Source: Phytophthora colocasiae | Taxonomy: Eukaryota; Oomycota; Peronosporomycetes; Peronosporales; Peronosporaceae | Direction of reading: 5' to 3' | Assembly (NCBI GenBank): GCA_018806915.1 | Contig: JAGKQI010000028.1 | Coordinates: forward strand, 1-64,000 | Length of the DNA stretch: 64,000 bases | Shown here: positions 55,364 through 64,000 of the stretch, piece by piece | Numbering within the stretch: the first letter of the stretch is position 1 | How the letters are laid out: each line of letters begins with the position of its first letter | Notes under the pieces: generated by a model | What the model was told of the DNA's origin: nothing | The model's input: only the letters and a program-made list of their open reading frames with translations | Database searches by the model: none | Made by a program: the position numbers and the translations under genes

Positions 55364-55741
55364 GGGAGGCTAGGCGAGGTGACAGGGTTGCCTCGCCGTG
55401 ATCAAGGGAGCTGATGTGGAGGAGAATCCAGATCAGAGCGAGAATTTTATATTTGTGTATATGCATGTGTGCAGGGAATTTGACGTTGGAGAAATGGTGA
55501 TCTGGAATGTCGAGATGGGGATGAAAGGGGATCACGTTTGCAAAATGATGGAGTACGATGGGAACGACTGTGGGAATGGAGATTACGAGAGTCACGAATG
55601 GAGATTACGAGAGTCACGAATGGACATTATGAAAGTTACGAATGGAGATGGGAGAACGCAGAACGGCCCTAGATGGGGCTCCGAATCCGAGCTCAGGGAA
55701 AAGCCCCTAGCCTTGCTGCAGGTGATCGAAGTTAGCACGAC
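55364..55741. other. Convergent spacer of B
   Basis: This 378-base spacer lies between the stops of pol and the antisense ORF, almost the same length as in A (386). It carries three tandem 22-base units at 55574-55639 (GAATGGAGATTACGAG...). A plus-strand ORF across it is not supported by homology. Confidence 0.65.
55574..55639 (+). repeat. 22-base tandem repeat (3 units)
   Basis: Units start GAATGGA and end GTCAC or GTTAC. The first two are identical and the third has five changes. Confidence 0.85.
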
Positions 55742-58541
55742 TTACGGAGAAACGGCCCCAGCAGGAGGAGGATTGAACTTGCCGATGAGGCGGGGGATCC
55801 TGGTAGCGGGGTGGTTGGTCGGGTCTTGCCGATACTGGTTACGCCACGGATCCGCCTCGTCACACTCCTCCAGAGCCTCGATCAGGTTCGCCGGCTCCGG
55901 TACGTTCGCGTTGGGATCCGCCCGGTTGGTACGCCGAGAGACCACGCCGGGATACCAACGAACCGCATCCACTGTCGGAATGGGGAGGTGAAGGAAGAAC
56001 GGATCCAACAGGATGTCGAGATCGAACCACTGGTTGCGCATCATGGCGGGGAAGGAGGCGAGGAATTGACGCCAAGCAGACCCAGCCCGACTCCGCCTGG
56101 CCTTACGAGCGACGTAATACCGCTGCAGTTCGAGATCCGCATCTTGCATGGCAGAAGTGATCTCGAGGTTATGGGTGGCCTCCCAAAACGCCTGACGGTG
56201 CCGTTCCTCCAGGACGCGATAGGCGGCGGCCACGGCCGCGAGGGGTGTTCCCTCCCTCTCATGCAGAGCAAGGTCGAACGTGAGGGACCCGGGTTCGTGA
56301 AGTCGTTCCACGGCTCCAGGGCCAGCAGATCGAGTACGTTCACGCCCGTGATCAACTCGTTGAGATAGCCGGTGCCGGGGGTCGGTGCAGGCCCGGCCTG
56401 TATCCGAGAGGGGAACAGCCAACCCGAAGGGATCAACAACCGTTTGCCCAAAGAGTTGGCAATCAGACCCACGATCGAATACTGCCCGATCACCTGCGGA
56501 TCCCACGGTTCGATGTCCGCAGCCGCGAAGGTACGCTGTCGATCGTACCCCGGAATGAAAGAGGCGACCGGGAACAGAGGTGGTCGGAGCCCGAGAGGCG
56601 GAGAACCGCCGAGAGGAGGTGACGGCGGTGACGGAGAACCCGGAGGTGATCCTGGAGACGGTGGGCCTGATCCATCCGGAGATGGGCTTGAGCCGTCCGG
56701 AGACCCCGATCCACGAGCGCCAGAAGATCCGCTTCTCGGAACCTGACCGGACTCGCGCCGGTACGACGAGATAGATCGTTGGCGACCCATGTAGAGCATC
56801 GTCCTCCTCGGAGTCCTCCGCCTCGTTGGAACGTTCCGATTCAGCCTCAGAACTAGTTCCATTGCTGGGTTCTGGACTCTCGTCCTCTTCGGACGGCGAT
56901 GAGAATGGGTGCGCGGGATCGTAGTCGGAGTCTTCCTCTTCCTCGTCCTGCGAATCACCATCGGCGGGGAGCGATCCGGGCTGATCCGTCGGTGCCGGGG
57001 TCGGATCAGGGGCAGGAGTGTCGGTTTCCTCCCCTCCGGCCTGCCCAGAAGCTTGATCCGCCAACAGATCCAGCGGGCTCGCCGTTGACCCCGCCGAGGT
57101 CGGAACCACCGTTGGTGGGACAGGCTGGGCTGATCCGGAGGCTTCGGTAGCCGCAGGTCTTAGATCACGGGGGGCTGAGGAACTCCGAGCTGGACGCTTG
57201 CGTGAGGAAGGAGGGACGGCCGGGGAGGCGGAGGCGCTTCGAGATCTTTTGGTGGCACGAGCCGCCCGTCGATCCGCGATCCACGAGGACAACCGAGCTG
57301 AGGAATCCTCGGCGTGATGCAGCTGTTGTTCGGCTTCGGCATAATCGGCGTCCAGCTCCTGATGAGCCTGTCGAAGCTCTACGTTCTGTCGCTGGAGTTG
57401 GTCGAGTTCCTGTGCCGCCGCATCCCGGGGGAACGGGCCACGTCAAGGTCCGCGAGGGCCGACAAACGATCTTGAGTAGCGTCGTCCAGGTCGACCTGGA
57501 TTCGATCACGATCCGCCGTGACTCGATCGAGATCTTGCATCGGCTGATCCCGGTCGAGGCTGGCCTGATCCAGGTCAGCGACAGCCTGATCTCGCTCGAC
57601 AATTGCGGCACGGTGCTGGACGGAGAGCTGGTCCCGGTCGTGCTGGATTATTTCCAGATTTCCCAAAGCATCCGCCAGATCTTGCTCCAAACTGGAGAGG
57701 GCGGCGTCGTCGGCAGTTGCGCCTGAGGAAGGAGCACGAGAATCCGGTGCAGGCACATCCTCCAGGGCGAGGTGTGCCCGGGCCAGCTCTGCCTGGTGGC
57801 CCTCGGCCTCGCGTTCCCGATACGCGACCTCGGCCCGAGCGGTGAGCAATTCCGCTTGAGCTCGCGTCAACTCCAACCTCAACCGAGCTTCCTCTGCTGA
57901 AGGACGAGCCAGATCAGCCGACGTGGCCATGGCCGCTGGCAGGCCTTGGAAGGAATCGTGCCTCTGCCAGCGATCAAGGCTACGCTGAGTGAGAGTCAGG
58001 TCGTGGCGCACGGCGGCGAGCTCCCGCTCACGATCCTGAAGCTCATCCCGGAGTTCGATCTCTGTCTCCCCTGCTACGCGAAGTTCGGCCAACCGGAAGT
58101 CGAGATCCTCGAGCGCAGAGTCTAGCCGTGCCTGGATCCGGGCCAGTCGCTGCTCAGACTCCCGCCGTTCGGCGTCGTGCTGAGCTCGCTGATCCTGCAA
58201 GGCGGTGATCGCGTCCCCACCGATAACACCTCCGGTTTCCGACCGTAGACGAGCGATTTCGGCGTTCAGCCGCAAGATCTCCTCCGCCTGGTCGTCCCGG
58301 AAGTGCCCCATATCCCCATGTCGGATCGCAACCGGCGAACGGTGTCGTCCAGGTGGTCCCGATCACGACTCAAGGTTTCGCGCATCCGTTGGCTATGGGC
58401 CAGTCTCGCTTGCAGGGTGACCGGCTCGGGGCTTACCCCAGGGGTCGAGAAGCGTGAGGTGGTGGATCGAGCGGACCGGATCGAGTGCTCACTCGAAGGC
58501 GTTCTCGGCGTCAAAGGGGGCGAGGGAGGCGGATCAGACAT
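55742..58541 (-). pseudogene. Antisense ORF of B (about 930 codons, frameshifted)
   Basis: This is read opposite to pol and starts at ATG 58541, about 100 bases inside the 3' LTR. Order: Ser/Pro-rich N-terminus (MSDPPPSPPLTP), long charged coiled coil (58300-57300, e.g. RLNAEIARLRSE, QDRERELAAV, DRDQ repeats), basic tract (KRSRSASAS, RKRPARSSS), and acidic tract (SQDEEEEDSDYD). A globular region with IGQYSIVGLIANSLGKRLL follows, then a C-terminal domain with LHEREGTPL and RQAFWEATHNLEI. The order and the C-terminal block parallel the A antisense ORF. Frame changes at about 58312, 57430, 56750 and 56290 break it; the B' copy is open across the last of these. Function unknown. Confidence 0.8.
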
Positions 58542-58635
58542 CGTGAAGGAGGGGTGGTGCTTGTACGACTTGTGTCCCAGGTGACGAATGTGGAAATAAG
58601 CCCGAAGTGAGCTGCGGTAGCCCAACTTACGTGCT

Positions 58636-58644
58636 GGGGGCGGA
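58636..58644 (+). other. Polypurine tract of B
   Basis: GGGGGCGGA directly precedes the 3' LTR start TGTGGTG. It resembles the GGGGCGG core of the A tract. Confidence 0.7.
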
Positions 58645-59986
58645 TGTGGTGAAGCGAACGAGAATCTTTCCCGGAGAGGCGATATCAGCCACGAACCCGA
58701 ATAGAGTCGGAACGGGCGACAGGGGGGACCTGTGATCCCCAGATCTGAGTCGAATCAGACGAAGGTACGATGGGTTCCGCCGGGGAATAGGCAACAGAGA
58801 CACCGGCGGAGGAGCAAGTGGAGCGGTGTTCGTGGGTGATCCGAGTCCTACCGGAGGAAGAATGGGGAGATCCAGGATGTTCTTGCGCGATCAGCGATGA
58901 CGGGGTTCCAAGTGAGCACGATCGGCTCACCCCGGCGTCCCGAAGCCTTCAAACAGCATGATCCTACCTCCCCGGACGACGACGAAGCGGGATCACGCAG
59001 TGATCCTCTCCCGTCTAAGTACGAGATCAGCTCCGTATCAAGCTCAGCCCAGGCGCGAAGCAGACTCTTCTGGTGGCCCGATCTGGATTCGCCGAAGGAT
59101 TACCAAGCGGGATCAGGCAGCGATCAAGCCCCGATTAAGTGCGAGATCAAGTCCCGATTAAGTGCGAGATCAAGTCCCGGTTAAGTGCGAGATCAAGCTT
59201 CGGTTAAGTACGAGATCAAGCTTCGGTTAAGTACGAGATCAAGCTTCGGTTAAGTGCGGAATCGGCTCACGATCAGGGTTAGGGGAACAAAGCTAGGGAT
59301 CAGCTGTGTAGCCAGTGTCATGTGATCGTAGGATGGATTAGTAGGCATAGGAATAACCATAAACAGACTCGAATTTGCCCTGAACCACTCAAGTGCTTTC
59401 GCTACGCCTGGAACCGGGAACTACATTGACCCTACAAGCGTCAGGAAGGTAAGGATACGTGACCTAGTATAGCGGTTAAGTCTGGATAATATATTGGCCA
59501 GCTTTGCCCTATCTAGTGAACTGTCCTTTAAGTGCATACCTCGGATCGGAAGGAGTTGGTTGTTTAGCCTGACGATCCCGTCGAATCTCGCCCCCTCAAG
59601 ACCCCCGCTAAAGGAAGCGGCAAGCAACGGAAACGAAGGGACCAGATCCCGAGTATTGGACTATTGGAAGACCTGGATCAAGGACCAGGCACCCGGATCA
59701 AGGCTCGAGGACTCGCCTACGACCGGGATCAAGTACCCCGAGGTGGAGTGAAGAACTTCCACGCCACCTCAAACCCCTGCGTCACGCAAGACCTTCTTCT
59801 AACCTTCAAGACATCTTCAGAAGTCACCTGGAAGAGCGTAACCCGCCTACCGACGGGTACACAAGGTGAAACTACACACAGCTAGATCACGGATCATCGG
59901 GGGACCCCCTCCGTTAGTCGGTGTCTGGGCGCAAGTGGTAATCGGAACCTGCCTTAACGAGATTTTGGCAGATCCGCTCCACCACA
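58645..59986 (+). repeat. 3' LTR of B
   Basis: It is 1342 bases and the partner of 28687-30010. It carries six 23-base units at 59122-59259. GCTG follows at 59987. Confidence 0.93.
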
Positions 59987-61507
59987 GCTGGATGGTCCGA
60001 GCGTAGTCCACAAGAGAGTCCCTGAGCCAATTGGCTGCACAGAGGAACTGCTGCAGAGCCGCAGCTGTCGGCGGTAGTTGTAGACCGCGAGGCGCTCCGG
60101 GGAGTGCTGAATTCCTTCTCCATCCACAACCTTGCTACACCACGTCACCTTCGTGGCAAACAGCACGCACTTCTTTGCGTTCAGCTTCAACCTACGCGTG
60201 CGAAGCACCTGAAAAAATTGCTCCAACTTGGCGAGGTAGTCCTCAGCCGATCGCGCGAACAGTAAAATGTCGTCTATCCAGATGAGGACGCTCACATACA
60301 GCATGCTCCGAAAACAATCCTGCATTTGCAACTGAAAATGCATAGCGGAATCACTTGCACCTTGAGGAACTCGCGTGGGTGTGAAGACACCATCTTCCGT
60401 AACAAAGCTGAACAGTTTTTGGCTTGCCACGTCCAACGGAAGCTGCCAGAAACCCTTGAAGAGGTCGAATAGACCAAAGCCGTAAGCACCCTTGACACTC
60501 TGAATCACCGACAACAAGTTGGGCGTGGCACGAGCCAGAGCAACGGTAACTCTGTTCACGGGTCGATAGTCGATAGTACAACGAAAGTCCTCGCTGTGAG
60601 GTTTCACCACTGGAAGTGCAGGGCACGTCCACCTACTGTTGTTGTTGCGGCGCACAAGGCCATTGCGCTCCAGCTCTTGGACGAACTCACGCAGGAACTT
60701 CCGCTTAGGCTCAGGATACTTGCGGGTTCCGCTCCTGTAAGGTTGAGCATTAGGCTGGAGCCTCACCTTGAGCGGCTCGACATCGGCGGGCGGATCAGCC
60801 CCGATATGAACGCGCCAGACATCAGCGTACTTATAGACTAACGTCCTCAGCTTGCCAAGTAAAGCAGGAGCAAAGCCAGCACGCTTAGCATCATCTAACA
60901 TCCGGTCTAAGTGCGCGTGGATTTCCACCATATCCACCTGAAATTCCAGCTCAACATAACTGCTTGTAACATCGTCTCCTTCGCCTTCGCTAACGCGTCC
61001 TCCATCAGCCAACTGTTCAAAGAGCCGATCAATGTCAATCCCGATATCCTGCATGGTCTTGCGGCCCAGCAAGAACTCGTCTTCGTTCCCATCGAGCACG
61101 AGGCACGAGACTCCCCGCAGATTCACCGGACCGGCAGCAGTGTTGATCCGCACGTCCACCACCACCGAAGAACGACAGAGCATCTGCGCACCACCCGCTA
61201 CTTGAACCTTCACTGGTGGCGTCAATGCACGGACTTCAACCCGATCCGAGAGCTCGACCAGCTCATCCACAATTGCCCTCGAGACAATGTTGCTGTCCGC
61301 TCCAGTATCTGGGCAAAACGGGACGTCCGGTACCCCGTTGATACACATGCGTCGTCCGTGCTTGGACGAACCGGAGTACTTCACAGCCTTAGCACGTTCA
61401 ACCCCATCCTTTCGTTTGTTGTCATGAAAGGCTTGAAGAGCAGCCTTCTTCTGCTCCTCCGTCGCTGTGGGGCAGTCCCTCATCCAGTGACTCCCCTTGC
61501 ACACCAA
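59987..61507 (-). pseudogene. Pol of family C, N-terminal half (knuckle, protease, RT)
   Basis: On the minus strand a zinc knuckle (VCKGSHWMRDC) is followed by an aspartic protease (FCPDTGADSNIV). RT follows with SRWTCPALPVVKP, CTIDYRPVNR, LFDLFKGFWQLPLD and catalytic WIDD in VLIWIDDIL (where most Gypsy elements have YxDD). The frame shifts near 60090 just before the B insertion (YNYRRQ, then the frame with LRDSLVDYARTIQ) and then continues into 28686. Gag lies upstream in another frame. This RT is of a different Gypsy lineage from A and B. Confidence 0.88.
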
Positions 61508-61583
61508 ACAGCCCGCAGTCGGCGGTACAACTGGTTTTTTAGGCTGATCGGGTTTGGTGGGGGAAGCAGCAAACCAGCGGCTG

Positions 61584-62390
61584 CTACGCCCACGGAGACT
61601 CGCAAGAAGTTTTGGGCTTCTCCGGAGCAGCCTTCTTCACCTCCTGTTGCATCTGATGATAGTGCTGTTGCAACGGCGCTCTAGTCACAATCAGTTCGTA
61701 GAGAGCGACATCGTCTTGCTTAACATGGCGGTGTGTCACTTCAGCGAGCCGCTGAATGTCCACACGCAGCATTGACGGGGCGAGGTTTGCCATCAGAAGT
61801 TTGCAGCGTGTCTTCATTCGCTGCTGGCCAGCGGCATCCGTTACCTCGGCCCGACCGACCCAGGATGTCAGTCCGTTGTCGTCAACCAGCTTGTCGAAGC
61901 TGATGAAGTAGCTCGCGACGCGAGCGTGGACGTCCCTTTCCGACGTGTCCATCCTCAGCCTCTCAACAAACAACTTCTCCACGTCTGGGACGTGATTGTT
62001 CATGAGGCTGCCAGCCTTCCTCTCGATCTCCTCACGAAGGCTCTCCTCGGACAGCGCGAACACCTCGGTCTTGAATATATATCGCGCGAGATGCTCTAGA
62101 ATTTGCGGCTCGATGGAGCTCTTGATGCTGACCAGCACGTTATCGTGCGCTTCGCCGGTGGCCAGGCATCGCTCCCAAATCTTGCCTTCGTACTGGCGGT
62201 GATCGCGCAGGAACGCCACCAAGCTGGGCTGGCTCCACTTGGTCAACCTCGGCGCCTTGATGAACTCGAACACCGGTGGAACCGCAGCCATTTCAATGTC
62301 GCCATCAGCATCACGTCTGCCGTCGTGCGCCATTGCTTGTAGGTTGCTAAAGAATTCTTTATAGCACTTGAGCTCTCTAGAGTAAAACAC
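61584..62390 (-). CDS. Gag of family C (268 codons open)
   Basis: An open minus-strand frame has the character of a compact Gypsy Gag: KWSQPSLVAFLRDHRQYEGKIWERC, then DVEKLFVERLRMDTSERDVHARVASYFISFDKLVDDNG, and RQ-RMKTRCKLLMANLAPSMLR. A Met at about codon 20 (MAHDGRRD, 62333) is the more likely start. The frame ends at 61584 and pol follows in a different frame after 76 bases, through a frameshift that may be natural or due to decay. Confidence 0.7.
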   Translation of the reverse strand: MFYSRELKCYKEFFSNLQAMAHDGRRDADGDIEMAAVPPVFEFIKAPRLTKWSQPSLVAFLRDHRQYEGKIWERCLATGEAHDNVLVSIKSSIEPQILEHLARYIFKTEVFALSEESLREEIERKAGSLMNNHVPDVEKLFVERLRMDTSERDVHARVASYFISFDKLVDDNGLTSWVGRAEVTDAAGQQRMKTRCKLLMANLAPSMLRVDIQRLAEVTHRHVKQDDVALYELIVTRAPLQQHYHQMQQEVKKAAPEKPKTSCESPWA

Positions 62391-63079
62391 GAAGTGTCAT
62401 TTAGCAAGTTAGACCTCGAACCGCACTGCCCTACAAGTCCTCGCGTCCAGCGCCCTTCATCCGATCGCCGTCGCCCTCCTCCGACGTGGCAGCGTGTGCC
62501 ATCGTCCACTGCTGCTGCGTACGCGCGTGCCATCGTTCACTGCTGCCTTGCCCGCGCGTGCCGTTACGCCACTGCCGTTGAGCTGCTTGGCCTCGTGGAT
62601 CGCCGGCATGCGCGCTGCACAGGACTCGTTCGAGACTCGCGTTCCTTCCCGCCGTGGATTCGCAACTGGGATTGTGCTCGCCGGGATGGATGCCGTCAAC
62701 GGACGGGGTGACTGGAAAAAAGGCGCATCTTGCCCACGGCCGCGGTGTCGTCTGGAATCAAGGTGCCCCGCGCACTACAGTGACTTCGGAACCAGTGAAA
62801 CTGGGTACGATGAAACTGTCAGGATTTTTGATAGAGCAGGTTGATAGAGCAGGCTGCCAGATATCACTGGCGGCCGTACATGTTCCCTCTCTTGCTGCCA
62901 TCAGCAAGAGGATTTCACTAAGAACTACAGCCAGTGTTGATTGTCTAGAGCGCTCACTTTACAATTTGCTAGCTGCTGCGCTCCACAAAACAGTACGTAC
63001 ATACTGATTCCTCTTGGTTATCCTTTGATTGATGGAATCCACTAATAGAACGCTTTCCCTTTCCGTTTCTTTTCTAGGG
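62391..63079. other. Region upstream of C gag, no LTR recognised
   Basis: No convincing gene. It does not resemble the sequence after C pol, so the expected 5' LTR of C is not visible. There is a degenerate direct repeat around 62485-62580 (GCGTGTGCCATCGTCCACTG, GCGCGTGCCATCGTTCACTG, GCGCGTGCCGTTACG). Small inverted repeats occur at 62350 (AAAGAATTCTTT) and 62890 (CTTGCTG/CAGCAAG). A pyrimidine-rich stretch ending TTTTCTAG at 63077 could be a splice acceptor, with a possible GTACGT donor at 62993, but no upstream exon frame fits. Confidence 0.45.
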
Positions 63080-63544
63080 ATGGTTCGCGAAAGGAAACCG
63101 CCAGTGAGATACGAGCCAGAAGATTGGCGAGCGATGGATTTGTCATCGGTGGTACCCTATGCGGACGTTGCCTCTCAGGTACTGCACGTTGTGTAGTGTA
63201 ATGAAACCCAAGGAATGCCTCACATGATCACTTGTTTGGATATGAATGTAGTTGGAGGAAACGCTCTCGCATGTCAAGATTACAGAATATGATCCGGCCG
63301 TCATCCTGGATTGGAATCTTGATGCGTTGCAAGAGTTCGTAGCGAGGGCGATCGTTATTGATGGTGCTCCGAACCCACCGGCGAGACCAGGGTGGCTGAG
63401 GACATTTCCTCCAACAGCAGCGTCGCTTGCTGATGATATTGTGACGCATCTTGCACAAGTGGCGGGTGGTCGATTCGGGGTTGTTGTGCCGAACGATATG
63501 ACTCAATACGGCAACATCAGGGAGCGGATCAGAGATCTCGAAGT
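63080..63544 (+). pseudogene. Two-exon gene fragment cut by an LTR (unknown function)
   Basis: Exon 1 (63080-63178) reads ATG...MVRERKPPVRYEPEDW and ends in phase 0. A 73-base intron (63179-63251, GTACTG...ATGTAG) follows. Exon 2 continues in phase with LEETLSHVKITEYDPAVILDW and stays open (WLRTFPPTAASLADDI, GGRFGVVVPND) until a family-E LTR begins at 63545. The in-phase join of two open stretches and the typical oomycete intron length support a real gene. I do not recognise the family; it could be host or a captured or DNA-transposon gene. The reading frame runs into the LTR and stops at 63608. Confidence 0.6.
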
Positions 63545-64000
63545 TGTCCCGTACCCGGGATTGCAGGACCCATTCCAGCGGTGGTGGACTCGAGCCAAGC
63601 TAGGATGAGGACCCAATCTAGGACCCGCAGGATGGCTACACCACCCAGAGGCTACACTCACGGTACCGTTCCTGTGGTACCGTATCACTAGGGTGATGTG
63701 CCCCTTGGAAAGATGGCGCTAGACGCTCGTGATCCGGAAGCGTGGAGGTCCGCAGAGCTACTCGGACCAATGGACGCCCCCGAAGGTGGGAAGATGCTAC
63801 TCTCGTTGGGCGACAGGTGACTACTGCAAGGACGGATGGCAGGTCATAGGCCCCGGTGTGTGAAGTGGACGAGGTGTCGTCCCTAGGGGCGTTGTGCTAT
63901 CGCTCTCCCTATTTCTTTTAGTTGCGAATTTCCCTGGTCGAGAGAAGACAAGAACAAATTTACGTATTTTTTTATATTACTGAAAGCGTTCTACTAGACT
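63545..64000 (+). repeat. Family E LTR, 5' portion (runs off the window)
   Basis: It begins TGTCCCGTACCCGGG exactly where the upstream gene breaks off and is closely similar to 10985-11460 with scattered substitutions and small deletions. Whether it is a solo LTR or starts a full element cannot be seen. Confidence 0.75.

Larger units (their letters stand above)
28687..59986 (+). mobile_element. Family B Chronos-like LTR retrotransposon (with A nested inside)
   Basis: This Ty3/Gypsy element has LTRs at 28687-30010 and 58645-59986, a PBS at 30012, gag split by element A, pol at 49893-55363, and an antisense ORF at 55742-58541. Without A it would be about 13.8 kb. It lies inside C (GCTG duplication). 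Gag has one nonsense codon, and pol has one nonsense codon and at least two short deletions, so this copy is dead. GATC is strongly over-represented throughout. Confidence 0.93.

Noticed and set aside
59954..60000. C-family ORF continuing into the B LTR
   Set aside because: The reading frame past 59987 is LTR sequence; the true continuation is at 28686 as shown by the frame-restoring join.

Overview
The window is retrotransposon-dense nuclear DNA from a eukaryote, most likely an oomycete of the Phytophthora type. I infer this from the Ty3/Gypsy families present (chromodomain pol proteins that carry a second, cellular-type RNase H, as described for oomycete Chronos-like elements), the roughly even base composition, and one short 73-base GT-AG intron in the only host-like coding fragment. 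No rRNA, tRNA or complete host gene was found.

Layout. 1-6341: 3' part of a decayed family-A element (pol tail, antisense ORF, LTR), inserted in the pol tail of a family-E element that occupies 6342 to at least 11460 (pol tail, degenerate antisense ORF, PPT, LTR). 11461-12180: unassigned. 12181-24460: a second decayed family-A copy, 5' truncated, whose LTR ends inside an antisense-ORF fragment of family B (24461-25675). 25676-26390: a dense array of hairpins that do not share sequence. 26388-62390: a three-level nest. Family C (minus strand) is split by family B (28687-59986, plus strand, GCTG target duplication). B's gag is in turn split by an intact family-A element (32223-49710, minus strand, GAGA target duplication). 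62391-63079 is non-coding, 63080-63544 is a two-exon gene fragment, and 63545-64000 is the start of a family-E LTR that cuts that gene.

The intact A element has near-identical 1862-bp LTRs, a 1404-aa Gag, an 1887-aa Pol (protease, RT, RNase H, second RNase H, integrase, chromodomain) and a 1095-aa ORF on the opposite strand between pol and the 3' LTR. B and E have an antisense ORF in the same place. In A and B the C-terminal block of this ORF looks homologous.

Each family is also saturated with its own short word. A has TCYGGTGAACA or its complement TGTTCACCRGA in the LTR and all three ORFs. B has GATC at several times its chance frequency in LTR, gag, pol and antisense ORF. E is enriched, more weakly, in GAACG. 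A family-specific protein (the antisense ORF product) paired with a family-specific dispersed DNA word would resemble the VANC anti-silencing systems of plant VANDAL transposons. That link is inference, but it is the most promising unexplained system in the window.
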